Shown one piece after another: positions 26,132-34,665 of a stretch of 64,000 bases of DNA. The DNA is from Hebobacterum sp964559435. Lineage in GTDB: Bacteria; Armatimonadota; Hebobacteria; Hebobacterales; Hebobacteraceae. The notes under the pieces are model-generated. The model ran no database searches. It had not been told where the DNA came from and saw only the letters and a program-made list of their open reading frames with translations. The stretch is from NCBI GenBank assembly GCA_964559435.1, contig CAZLHI010000009.1, forward strand, positions 42,030-106,029, written 5' to 3'. A program made the position numbers and the translations under genes. The stretch's first letter is position 1. Every line of letters begins with the position of its first letter.

Positions 26132-28003
26132 GTGATGAGCGCGACGATCACGTTATCCACGGACGAGAACGGGATCGTCTCGCAGCGGACCGTGCCCTCC
26201 TTGTTCTCAGCAGGCGGCAAGAGCCGCCCCGTCACCACCCTTGAGTTTCGCCTTGACCCCTGGGATGGCCAGCTCGTCTGCATTGAGGTGAAGGGCACTG
26301 TAGGCCGTCGCTCATTGGAGGAAGGCGCGACCGGTGACGTTGCGTGCGCGTTGGAGCTAACTGGGGAGGGCGGTTCGCAGCCGCTGGAGTTCTTGAGCTG
26401 GCAGGAGGGAAGCACCCTCGGCCTCCACATCGGGCCGGTCGGGCCGCACGCGCTTGACGCCGGCACGGGAGGAGGCCGTCGCTTCGCGATCGCCTCGAAG
26501 GAAAGGTTGTGGCACGTGCTGCGAGCGTCGGCGGGGACCCGGCTCCGCGCGGTCGTCCAACCTGTCCTTAGCGTGGACCTGCCCGGAAGACCTCGGCCGT
26601 TCTTACCCAGTCGCCTGCAAGTTGACCAGCCGCGAAGGCGCTGGCGCGTCGCACCGCCAGAAAGGCCGCCTGATATCTTCATCTACCTGATCGATGCACT
26701 TCGCCCCGATCATCTCGGCTGCTACGGATACGACCGCGCGACTTCGCCGGTCATGGACGCGTTCGCAGCCGAGGCTACCGTTTACGAAGACGCCCACACT
26801 CCCTCCACCTGGACCAGGCCCTCGGTGGCGACGATCTTGACAGGCCTCTATCCGAGCGTGCACCGGGCGATGCACGAGTCAGACGCTCTCGAAAACTGGC
26901 CGGTTCTCCTCCCCGAGATCCTGCACGAGGCCGGTTACGGAACGCTGTGTGTGACCGCCAACCACCAGGTCTCACAGCACGCCGGCTTCAACCAAGGTTA
27001 CGACACGTTCATCTTCACAGAGCCGTCCACCGGGAAATCGGTGAGCAAAGCGGCTGGGGACCTGCTGGCGAGCTGGGATACCGACCAACCCGTCTTCGTC
27101 TACTTGCACGCGATGGAGCCTCACGAGCCATACACACCCCGTCCCGAGAACCGGCGGCTTTTCGATCGCGGCTTCCCAGATCGGTGGGGCGACGGGCCAG
27201 CTACTCTGCGAGACATCTGCCCGATCCGCCCGGGGCTTTCGGCGGAGGATTTCCAGCACCTGATCGACCTCTACGATGCGGAGGTACTGGAAGCAGACGA
27301 AGGATTCGCCGCGTTCCTGAACATGGTGCGTAGGGCGGGTCGATTCGATAACGCTTTGATCATATTGGTGTCAGACCACGGAGAATCATTCGGCGAGCAC
27401 AACACCTGCAGCCATGGTTACACCCTGTGCCGACAGGAGATGCAAGTCGTTCTCATCATCCGCTACCCAGGGGGGCGGCTGTCCGGCGTACGAGTGCCGG
27501 AGAGGGTTAGCATGTTGGACGTCCTGCCGACCGTGCTGGCGGCGGCAGGGCTCAGTCCCGATCTGGACTATGATCTCCTTGGCACCGATCTCGCGCGCAT
27601 CGCGCAGGGCGCAGTCAAAGACAGCCCGCGCCGCGTCTTCGCGGAAACCGCCTTCTGGGATAGCAACGACCTCGACCTCGTGGGCCTGCTCGACGAAGAC
27701 GGGTACAAGCGCGTCCTCGACGTGTCGGTGCTCCCGCGGCAGAATGCGGCAAAGGGCTCACTAGGCCTGTGGGATACGCAGGCGGACCCGGATGAACTCC
27801 ACGACCTCTCGCAGAGCATGCCCGTGCGCACAAAGTACTGCGACCAGCTCATCGCCGAGTGGCTGCTTCGCCAGAATGAGTGGCGCAGCGGGCTACGAGC
27901 GGGGCCTCCCCCGCAGGTCGAAATGACCCCCGAACTCAGGCGCAAGCTGCTTGACCTCGGGTATCTTCGGGGCCCCCCACCGGCCGGCCAGGCAGACAAT
28001 TGA
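26132..28003 (+). CDS. Sulfatase-fold (alkaline phosphatase superfamily) hydrolase
   Basis: At least 623 residues. The first 170 form a beta-rich accessory domain. The sulfatase core begins at IFIYLIDALRPDHLGCYGYD and continues with PSTWTRPSVATILTGLYP, HAMEPHEPY, VSDHGESFGEHN and the C-terminal LGYLR. Where type I sulfatases carry Cys/Ser-x-Pro-x-Arg for formylglycine, this reads T-R-P-S, so it may use Thr like phosphoesterase or phosphotransferase relatives. GTG 26132 is the first canonical start, but the same frame is open back to 25946 and encodes a convincing membrane anchor (FRIIGPLAVAAILLATAAW) just upstream. AAGGAAGG then lies six bases before CTG 26018, a possible true start. Confidence 0.8.
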   Translation: MMSATITLSTDENGIVSQRTVPSLFSAGGKSRPVTTLEFRLDPWDGQLVCIEVKGTVGRRSLEEGATGDVACALELTGEGGSQPLEFLSWQEGSTLGLHIGPVGPHALDAGTGGGRRFAIASKERLWHVLRASAGTRLRAVVQPVLSVDLPGRPRPFLPSRLQVDQPRRRWRVAPPERPPDIFIYLIDALRPDHLGCYGYDRATSPVMDAFAAEATVYEDAHTPSTWTRPSVATILTGLYPSVHRAMHESDALENWPVLLPEILHEAGYGTLCVTANHQVSQHAGFNQGYDTFIFTEPSTGKSVSKAAGDLLASWDTDQPVFVYLHAMEPHEPYTPRPENRRLFDRGFPDRWGDGPATLRDICPIRPGLSAEDFQHLIDLYDAEVLEADEGFAAFLNMVRRAGRFDNALIILVSDHGESFGEHNTCSHGYTLCRQEMQVVLIIRYPGGRLSGVRVPERVSMLDVLPTVLAAAGLSPDLDYDLLGTDLARIAQGAVKDSPRRVFAETAFWDSNDLDLVGLLDEDGYKRVLDVSVLPRQNAAKGSLGLWDTQADPDELHDLSQSMPVRTKYCDQLIAEWLLRQNEWRSGLRAGPPPQVEMTPELRRKLLDLGYLRGPPPAGQADN

Positions 28004-28190
28004 GGGAGGGCGGAAGCACAGGACAATCCCCAGGGGGCAGGCGCACGAGAGTCGAATGGGTCGGCTGGACGAGGGCAGTGGGCTTGCCCGTGCCCGCTGA
28101 ACACAGCCAGCAACCTACCGTGCGTCCGACCGCCTGGCCGGCGCCGCAGGCCTGCCATTGTGTGTGATCGAGAAGGGCGGCTCCCTGAGC

Positions 28191-29153
28191 TTACAGAAGG
28201 CGCTCCCACAGCAGACGGAACGTGCGGGCGGGGACGCCCTCCTCAATGCAGCTCTCTAGTGCCTCCTTGCCGATCTTGCCCAGCCCGGTCTCGGCGGCCT
28301 CCATGATCGCGATCGTGGTGTTCATCTGCTCCACGGGATTGCCGTTTCGCGTGAGCACGTCGTAGCAGAGCCATCCCGACCACTCGAGCCGGTCGAGGTA
28401 GAAGAGGGTCTCGACCAGGTCCCAGCAGTTCACGGAGCCCGGGAGCATGTCCCAATCCCACTCCCGCCCGTTATCATTGAAGTGCACGTAGAACAGCCGC
28501 CCCGACCGGGCGGCCAGGCAGGCCATCTCGGCCGGGGTCTCCCTTGCCACCAAGGCGTGCCCGACGTCCAGCGTGATCCCCACGTTGGGCAACCCAAGGC
28601 GCTCGCACAAGTACAGTGCCCGCCCCATGTCCCCGAGTATGGCGAAGTTCCGCGATTCGTTGAGCTTGTATTCGAGGCTGAGCTTCACGTCGGGCCGGTG
28701 CTGCGCGGCCTCTGCGATGCCCTCCTCCAGCCATCCCCACTGCTTCAGGTAGTCCGCCTGGAAGCTGTAGTTATGTCCGTCTATGAGGGGGCAGCAAGTG
28801 ACCATTCCTGAGTCGAGCTCAATCGCGAGGTCCATTGCGGCCTTGAGGTCGGCGACGGCCTCCCCGCGCAGCCTCGGATCTGCGGCCGTGAAGGAGCCGG
28901 CTTGCCACTTCTTCTGCCCCTTCACGTTCAGGTTGACGGCCGAAACGGGCAGGCCGCAGTCTTTGATGGCGGCCGATGACTCGCCGACATCCGCGAAGTC
29001 GTTCGGATAGACGACCTCGATGCCCTGTACGCCCTCGACTTGCGTGACGAGTTCCAGGCGTTCGCCCAAGGGTCGCGTGGGTTGATATTCGTGAAAGCGA
29101 TCGGCCTGGCGACCCATCAAGGAGATCATTACCGAATGCTTGAGTCTCTTCAT
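28191..29153 (-). CDS. Sugar phosphate isomerase/epimerase (xylose isomerase-like TIM barrel)
   Basis: 320 residues of AP_endonuc_2 type. Metal-site segments are visible: GIEVVYPNDF, LSLEYKLNES (Glu), LDVGHAL (Asp, His), YVHFNDNGRE (His, Asp) and a C-terminal Asp. Such enzymes interconvert ketoses or epimerise sugars at C3; the exact sugar cannot be told. It is cytosolic. It lies 40 bases downstream of the D-lyxose isomerase-like gene on the same strand, so the two probably act in one pathway for pentoses or related hexoses. Confidence 0.85.
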   Translation of the reverse strand: MKRLKHSVMISLMGRQADRFHEYQPTRPLGERLELVTQVEGVQGIEVVYPNDFADVGESSAAIKDCGLPVSAVNLNVKGQKKWQAGSFTAADPRLRGEAVADLKAAMDLAIELDSGMVTCCPLIDGHNYSFQADYLKQWGWLEEGIAEAAQHRPDVKLSLEYKLNESRNFAILGDMGRALYLCERLGLPNVGITLDVGHALVARETPAEMACLAARSGRLFYVHFNDNGREWDWDMLPGSVNCWDLVETLFYLDRLEWSGWLCYDVLTRNGNPVEQMNTTIAIMEAAETGLGKIGKEALESCIEEGVPARTFRLLWERLL

Positions 29154-29193
29154 CGCGGCCTCCGCTCCGTCTGGGCTGGTGCGCGAGCTGCGG

Positions 29194-29733
29194 TCACGGC
29201 CCTATCTCCGGCTTCCGCCTCACGCGAGGGTCGGTGAAGACGTCGCCTTCATCTCGACTGGTGCTCGAAAAAGAAGAGATGACAGCTCCTTCGTCGCCCG
29301 CCTGAAACCAGTGAAGGGTGTCCGGCGGGATGGTGTGCTGCCCGCTCGGACCGAGTTCGATCTGGCGGAACACGGTGTAGTAAGGCTTACTCTCCGACGG
29401 CAAGTGAGCCTTGACCTCGCTGCTGGGCTCACCTTCCGTGTACAGAAAGACAGTTCCCCATCGGCACCGGAGGGTCTCCATCTTGCCAGGATCCGATCCG
29501 ACAGGGGGATGCCGGTGCTGGGGGCAGGTCTGCCGCGGGAACATCACAAGCTCCTTTGCGCAATACCGGTCATTGTTCACATAGGTCACGATCTGAAGCC
29601 CTATTGCATCGAGTTGGCCCAGACCGAAATCGGCGACCTCTATGCCCCGCGCCTCCGCCGGGATCAAGACCACTCCCGACAACATAGCTGCAGCACGCTC
29701 CCGCGCTTGCCTGGCCTCTGTCTCAGTGATCAC
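29194..29733 (-). CDS. D-lyxose isomerase-like cupin
   Basis: 179 residues from GTG 29733, preceded by GGGAGAGG. The cupin metal site reads CPQHRHPP (two His), then GKMETLRC (Glu) and LHWFQAGDEG (His), matching the D-lyxose/mannose isomerase family (YdaE type). It interconverts D-lyxose and D-xylulose or D-mannose and D-fructose. The frame is open upstream to 29886, but that part is Arg-rich and non-homologous. It is first in a two-gene unit with the TIM-barrel epimerase and divergent from the hydrolase-like gene at 29958. Confidence 0.83.
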   Translation of the reverse strand: MITETEARQARERAAAMLSGVVLIPAEARGIEVADFGLGQLDAIGLQIVTYVNNDRYCAKELVMFPRQTCPQHRHPPVGSDPGKMETLRCRWGTVFLYTEGEPSSEVKAHLPSESKPYYTVFRQIELGPSGQHTIPPDTLHWFQAGDEGAVISSFSSTSRDEGDVFTDPRVRRKPEIGP

Positions 29734-29957
29734 GGCCGTGCCTCTCCCTTCGTCGCGGGCCCGAGTGGGGGAGTCCCGCCCCCGCGCGGGTCCAGCGACC
29801 AGCCCGGAAGTCGCTGCGATTCTACCACCTCGACGATTGCGGCGGTAGGGATCCCGGGAAAGGCGGCCGAGCAGGCCGCCGATCACCCTGTCTGCCTGCG
29901 GCAGGGGGGATCACGGACGCGTGCAAGACAGTGCCCAGCACCTTGGGAAGGACTCTG

Positions 29958-30980
29958 ATGCCCGGCAAAACGAGCGTATGGACAGACGAAGAGGGCTTCC
30001 TCATAAACGGCGCGGCCACCTATCCCTGTCGCACGTACAATGGGATGAATATCGAAGGTTTGCTGCTGAACAGCCGTATGGTTCAGGCGACCTTCGACGA
30101 TCTCAATCCAGAAACGCGCAAACAGTGGGTCTACCCGGACACGGGCGAGTGGCACGCCGAGCGCAATGTGGTTGAGTTTCTGGACGCTCTGCCTGTATAC
30201 CGAAAGCACGGCCTGCTTGCTTTCACGATCAACGTGCAAGGCGGCAGCCCGCGGGGCTATAGCCAACACCAGCCATGGCACAACAGCGGCTGGACGGAGG
30301 ACGGCGACCTGCGCCCCGAGTACGAAGGCCGGCTCCGGCGCGTCATATCCAAGGCGGACGAACTCGGCCTGGTCGTCATCCTCGGGCTCTTTTACTTCGG
30401 CCAAGATGAGCGCCTCCGGGACGAGGCCGCCATCAGGAAAGCGCTGGACATCGCGGTCAACTGGGTGCTGCAGAATGGCTTCACGAACGTGCTCATCGAA
30501 GTGAACAACGAATGCGATGTACCGCGGTACGAGCACGAGATACTGCGGCCGCACCGCGTGCACGAACTGATCGAGCGCGCAAAGCAGATAACCCGCGACG
30601 GCGGGCGGCTTCTGGTCGGCACGAGCTATGGTGGCGGCAGCATCCCCGGCGAGCGCGTCGTCGCCGCTTCGGACTTCGTCCTGGTGCACGGCAACGGCGT
30701 TGAAGACCCGGAGCGGATTGCAGAGATGGTGCGGCAGATACGAGCGCTGCCGAGCTATCGTCCCATGCCCGTCCTCTTCAATGAGGACGACCACTTCGAC
30801 TTCGACCAGCCGAAGAACAATATGCTGGCAGCGGTTTCGGAGTATGCGTCCTGGGGCTACTTCGACCCAGGTGAGAACAACTACCGAGACGGCTACCAGT
30901 GCCCGCCGGTCAACTGGGGCCTCAATACCGAGAGGAAGCAGGCCTTCTTCGAGCTCGTGAAGCGCATGACCGGCGCCTAG
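29958..30980 (+). CDS. TIM-barrel glycoside hydrolase-like protein
   Basis: 340 residues without a signal peptide. FLINGAATYPCRTYNGMNIEG at the N-terminus and INVQGGSPRGY resemble clan-A glycosidases, where FLING-like text opens the barrel. VLIEVNNECD on strand 4 has an N-E pair expected for the acid/base, and PVLFNEDDHFDF could supply the nucleophile Glu on strand 7. The family is not certain and the substrate unknown. GGAAGG precedes ATG 29958. It is divergent from the isomerase pair, with a 224-base shared upstream region, and probably belongs to the same sugar pathway. Confidence 0.7.
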   Translation: MPGKTSVWTDEEGFLINGAATYPCRTYNGMNIEGLLLNSRMVQATFDDLNPETRKQWVYPDTGEWHAERNVVEFLDALPVYRKHGLLAFTINVQGGSPRGYSQHQPWHNSGWTEDGDLRPEYEGRLRRVISKADELGLVVILGLFYFGQDERLRDEAAIRKALDIAVNWVLQNGFTNVLIEVNNECDVPRYEHEILRPHRVHELIERAKQITRDGGRLLVGTSYGGGSIPGERVVAASDFVLVHGNGVEDPERIAEMVRQIRALPSYRPMPVLFNEDDHFDFDQPKNNMLAAVSEYASWGYFDPGENNYRDGYQCPPVNWGLNTERKQAFFELVKRMTGA

Positions 30981-31008
30981 CGACTTGCTTCATACACACC
31001 GCGTGAGG

Positions 31009-32370
31009 TCACGGCTCGGGGTCACGCGATTGGGTGGCCAATGCCAAGTCCTTCTCGAGAGTGTCGCTAAACGTCACGGGGTAAGCTTCGTCGGCCGGTT
31101 CCAGTGCCCGCAGCGGCTCAGCAAGAAGAGCCAGTTGGGCTTGGCAGTGACTGCGTGCTGCTTCCAGAGACACACGGCCCGCAGGAAGACGCTTGCCGCC
31201 CTGCATCACGGGCTCGAGCAGCGGCTGGCTTGGAAGGTCCTCGTCGTGCCGGCCAATCACGTCCCCCTTCATGAGCCCCCGCTCGTAGAAACGGAATACC
31301 TGCTTCCGGCCCGGGTAGAGCACCTTGCCGGGCGATAGCTTGGTGCGAGGCCGGCCGTCGTACTCGACGAGCTTGTAGGCCATGTCCAGCGAGGGCGCGT
31401 CCGCCGACACCGCGAGCTTCGTTCCCACGCCGAAGCCATCGATGGGAGCGCCTGCCTCTAGTAGTCCGGCGATCCCATATTCATCGAGGCCGCCGGAGGC
31501 GAGTATCCTCACGTGCCTCATGCCGGCCTCATCGAGCAGCTTGCGAGACATCTGCGCCAGCTCGGCGAGGTCGCCGGAATCGAGGCGGATGGCGCCCACA
31601 CTGAACTCATCGCCAAGCTTCCGGTGCAGCGAGATGATCGCCCTCACCGCCGTGATCGTGTCCGTCGTGTCCACGACGAGTGTCGTGTTCGGGTAAAGGC
31701 GAGCGAAGGCGCGGAACGCTTCGGCCTCCTCTTCGTGGGCCTGGACGTAGCTGTGGGCCATCGTCCCGAATATCGGTATGCCGTACCTCCTGCCGGCCAG
31801 GACGTTGGAAGTGCCAGCGGCGCCGGCCAGATAGCTTGCGCGAGCCACCTTCAGGGCAGCGTCCGTGCCATGCGCGCGGCGAGAGCCGAAGTCCACGACC
31901 TGCCGCCCAGCGGCCGCGGATACCACCCGGGCCGCCTTCGTGGCGATGACGCTCTGGAAGTGGGTCTGGTTGAGCACGAACGTTTCCACGATCTGCCCTT
32001 CTATAATGGGTGCACGTACCTGGACGATGAGCTCGTTCTGGAAGACAATTGTGCCTTCCGGCACTGCGCACACGTCGCCCGTGAAGCGCAAATGCCTCAG
32101 CCTGTCCAGGAAATCCGGCGAGAAGTTCGCCTGTGAACTCAGATAAGCGAGATCGTCGGCGCTGAAGTGCCAGTGCTCGAGGTAGTCGAGCACATCATCG
32201 AGCCCCGCTGCAAGGACGTAGTTGCGATCATCGGGCAGGTCTCTGAAGAAGAGCTCGAACACCGCCGGGGCATCCATCTTCTCTGCATGGTAGGCGCCGG
32301 CCATGGTCAGTTCGTACAGGTCGGTGAAGAGGGCGGAGCTCGCAGGGTCCCCGAACTTCAGCTCACCCAT
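31009..32370 (-). CDS. pncB: Nicotinate phosphoribosyltransferase
   Basis: 453 residues with the NAPRTase core: LFTDLYELTMAGAY at the N-terminus, FGSRRAHGTDAAL around the phosphoribosyl site, FGTMAHSYVQAH, IRLDSGDL and ASGGLDEYGI. It makes nicotinate mononucleotide from nicotinate and PRPP with ATP, in the Preiss-Handler NAD salvage route. ATG 32370 overlaps the stop of the nicotinamidase gene by eight bases, with GGAGAG about ten bases upstream, so the two are coupled. It is convergent with the gene ending at 30980. Confidence 0.95.
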   Translation of the reverse strand: MGELKFGDPASSALFTDLYELTMAGAYHAEKMDAPAVFELFFRDLPDDRNYVLAAGLDDVLDYLEHWHFSADDLAYLSSQANFSPDFLDRLRHLRFTGDVCAVPEGTIVFQNELIVQVRAPIIEGQIVETFVLNQTHFQSVIATKAARVVSAAAGRQVVDFGSRRAHGTDAALKVARASYLAGAAGTSNVLAGRRYGIPIFGTMAHSYVQAHEEEAEAFRAFARLYPNTTLVVDTTDTITAVRAIISLHRKLGDEFSVGAIRLDSGDLAELAQMSRKLLDEAGMRHVRILASGGLDEYGIAGLLEAGAPIDGFGVGTKLAVSADAPSLDMAYKLVEYDGRPRTKLSPGKVLYPGRKQVFRFYERGLMKGDVIGRHDEDLPSQPLLEPVMQGGKRLPAGRVSLEAARSHCQAQLALLAEPLRALEPADEAYPVTFSDTLEKDLALATQSRDPEP

Positions 32371-32953
32371 TTGGCGGCAGCTCTCCATCTTCGATGATCG
32401 CCCCCGCCTGGCGCATCTCCGCGAGCGCGCGATCGCCGTCACCAGGCTGAACGTCCACAGCGCGGGTACCGGCTTTGATCACGTGCACCTCGAACCCGCT
32501 TTTCACCGCGTCGAGGACCGTGGCCCGCACGCAAACGTCCTGCGCCAAGCCGCCGACCCAGACGCGCTTGACGCCCTGTTCCTCGAGTCGCTCGCCGAGT
32601 CCCGTCTGGTGCAAGGCCGAGTACTGATCTCGGTCCACTTCGTCGCCTTTGCTGACGATGATCGCCTCCCCGGGCACGTTCAGGTCCGGGTGGAACTCAG
32701 CACCCTCGGTGTTCTGCACACAGTGGGGCGGCCACAAGCCGCCCTGTTCTCTGAAGCTCATATGCCCGGGAGAATGCCAGTCGCGGGAAACGACGATCTT
32801 TGCGCTGGCCTTCTCGGCCGCCTCAATCCATCGGTTCAGAACGGGCACCACCTCATCGCCCTTGGCAACCGGCAGCGCGCCGCCGCGGCAGAAGTCGTTC
32901 TGAACGTCCACAACGATGAGGGCGTCCTGCGGCCCAAGTGACGGCTTGGGCAT
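32363..32953 (-). CDS. pncA: Nicotinamidase
   Basis: 196 residues of the isochorismatase-like hydrolase family. The catalytic triad is visible as Asp in VVDVQNDFC, Lys in IVSKGDEVDRDQYSA, and Cys in GGLAQDVCVRAT; metal ligands are in SRDWHSPGHMSF. It deamidates nicotinamide to nicotinate, the substrate of the downstream enzyme. ATG 32953 follows GGAGGAG closely; the frame is open further upstream but that part is not homologous. Confidence 0.95.
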   Translation of the reverse strand: MPKPSLGPQDALIVVDVQNDFCRGGALPVAKGDEVVPVLNRWIEAAEKASAKIVVSRDWHSPGHMSFREQGGLWPPHCVQNTEGAEFHPDLNVPGEAIIVSKGDEVDRDQYSALHQTGLGERLEEQGVKRVWVGGLAQDVCVRATVLDAVKSGFEVHVIKAGTRAVDVQPGDGDRALAEMRQAGAIIEDGELPPNG

Positions 32954-33414
32954 GTGCACTCCTCCGTCCACTGAAGTCCCCCGAGTCGCTGCTTCCAGAG
33001 GCTTTATCTGCGCCGCGGACCACTGGAATACCTGTAGTCTACCAGATGTGGCCTGTGGCCGTGCCCCAGCGGCCTTGGGATGATGGCGCGGCACTCGAAA
33101 CGTAGTCATTCGACGGTCTGGTGCAGCGGAGCTCGAATGGCAACACCGAGCGCTAGAGTCGTTGGAATACTGCCCTCATGTCCGCTGAAGGCGTCGGCGC
33201 AACGGCACCCCACAGCGCGTTGTCGAGCCGCTGCCGCGGAGACATCGTTGCAGTATCCTTTCAGAATGCTCGCGGAAGAGCTTGGTCGCCGGCGGCGCCC
33301 ATTTGGACTCACCTGGGCCTCCCCCGGCAAACAGGTATCAGCCGCTGACCGGCAGAACTAATCCGATGCGTTCCGCGTCTAATTAAGCAAGCGAAATGCG
33401 ACGGAGGGTCGGAA
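32954..33414. other. Intergenic region between NAD salvage and pilus genes
   Basis: 461 bases between divergent operons. No convincing gene on either strand; short open frames are Arg/Ser/Pro-rich shadows. It must hold promoters for both operons, but no clear -35/-10 pair was found. GGAGGG just before GTG 33415 is the ribosome-binding site of the GspF gene. Confidence 0.6.
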
Positions 33415-34632
33415 GTGCGCGCATATGCCTATGTGCTGCGAGACCTGTCGGGCGCAGTCGTCGGCGGTGACCTCGAGGCACGGGATCTGCCTCAGGCAAT
33501 GGCTGAACTGACGGCCGATGGTTCGCAGCTGCTGCGCATACGGGAGCAACTGCCCGGAGTTCTGTCGCCCAAGCCCCGGATCACAGAGCACGAGTTGGCG
33601 CTGTTCTTCCGGCACCTCGGATCGATGGTAGACACGGGTGTGTCCCTGGGTGAAGGCATCGACGTCCTTCGCCGCGACAGCCCCAATCAGCACCTCCATC
33701 ACGTGCTCGATGAAGTTGCTCGGACGTTAGCTCGCGGCCGTCCCTTCTCTGAGGCGCTCTCGCAGTTCCCGCGGACATTCGGTGCCGCGTACCTTGCTCT
33801 CGTGCGGGCCGGCGAGGACAGCGGCCAGCTACCACGGCTGCTGGGGGAGATCGCGGATCATTTGGAGGAGGCCGGGGCCATCACACGGCGCCTCACGACA
33901 GCGCTGATCTATCCGGCAGTGGTGGGCACGGCGCTTGTGCTGATAGCAACAACATTCGTCACCTTCATCCTGCCTCAGTGGCTGGCGGTGTACAACGACC
34001 TCGGTCTGCTCAGGGAGCTGCCACGGATCACCGCTTTCCTCATCCGGGTGTCGGGGATCGTGCTGCCCACCATTGTCGTGATCGCGGCCGCCGCGCTCAT
34101 CGCGCTCGCGATGTGGGCGGCGATGTCTCGGAGCCGAACTGGTTCAGCGGCGCTGGACGCACTGAAGCTTCGGTTGCCCTTCTTGGGTCAGGTCGCCTAC
34201 CACGCCGGGCTCGCCCGATTCGCCAGCACGCTCGGCCTGCTGCTGAAGTACCGCGTCCCCACTCTTCACGCAATGATGCTGGCCGGTGACGCCTCTGGCA
34301 GTACGGAGATTGCCAGGGGCGCGCGGCAGGGCGCGGCCGGCATCTCCCGCGGTGAGACATTTGCGCAGGCCATGTCAGCTGCGGGTGTGTTCCCGCGATC
34401 ACTTACCGCGCGCGTCGGCGCGGCCGAGGAGGGCGGGGGGCTGCCCGAGGCCCTGCAGTCCACCGGCCGGTTCTACGCGGGGCACGCCCAGCACCTAGCG
34501 GCGCTATTTGGCGCAGTGATCGAGCCGTTCTTCATCATCCTACTTGGAATCGGAGTCGCATTTATCCTTGGAGGGATCTTCGCCCCCCTGCTGCGAGCGA
34601 TCAGCGCGCTCCAGTCCGGCTCCGTGTACTAG
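33415..34632 (+). CDS. Type II secretion/type IV pilus inner membrane platform protein (GspF/PilC)
   Basis: 405 residues with two repeated GspF domains. The first has FFRHLGSMVDTGVSLGEGI and LVRAGEDSGQLPRLLGEIAD; the second has LARFASTLGLLLKYRVPTLH and RVGAAEEGGGLPEAL. Three transmembrane helices lie near 170-195, 220-245 and the C-terminus. It forms the membrane platform on which the GspE ATPase drives pseudopilus assembly. It is first gene of the pilus cluster. Confidence 0.92.
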   Translation: MRAYAYVLRDLSGAVVGGDLEARDLPQAMAELTADGSQLLRIREQLPGVLSPKPRITEHELALFFRHLGSMVDTGVSLGEGIDVLRRDSPNQHLHHVLDEVARTLARGRPFSEALSQFPRTFGAAYLALVRAGEDSGQLPRLLGEIADHLEEAGAITRRLTTALIYPAVVGTALVLIATTFVTFILPQWLAVYNDLGLLRELPRITAFLIRVSGIVLPTIVVIAAAALIALAMWAAMSRSRTGSAALDALKLRLPFLGQVAYHAGLARFASTLGLLLKYRVPTLHAMMLAGDASGSTEIARGARQGAAGISRGETFAQAMSAAGVFPRSLTARVGAAEEGGGLPEALQSTGRFYAGHAQHLAALFGAVIEPFFIILLGIGVAFILGGIFAPLLRAISALQSGSVY

Positions 34633-34665
34633 CTCGCCAGGGGCAGGCAGCCCGAGGAGAGTCGC

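Noticed and set aside
33325..33365. GGCAAAC stretch resembling part of a cyclic di-GMP riboswitch ahead of the pilus cluster
   Set aside because: The second conserved core (GACGCAAAGC-like) and the tetraloop/receptor pairing are absent.
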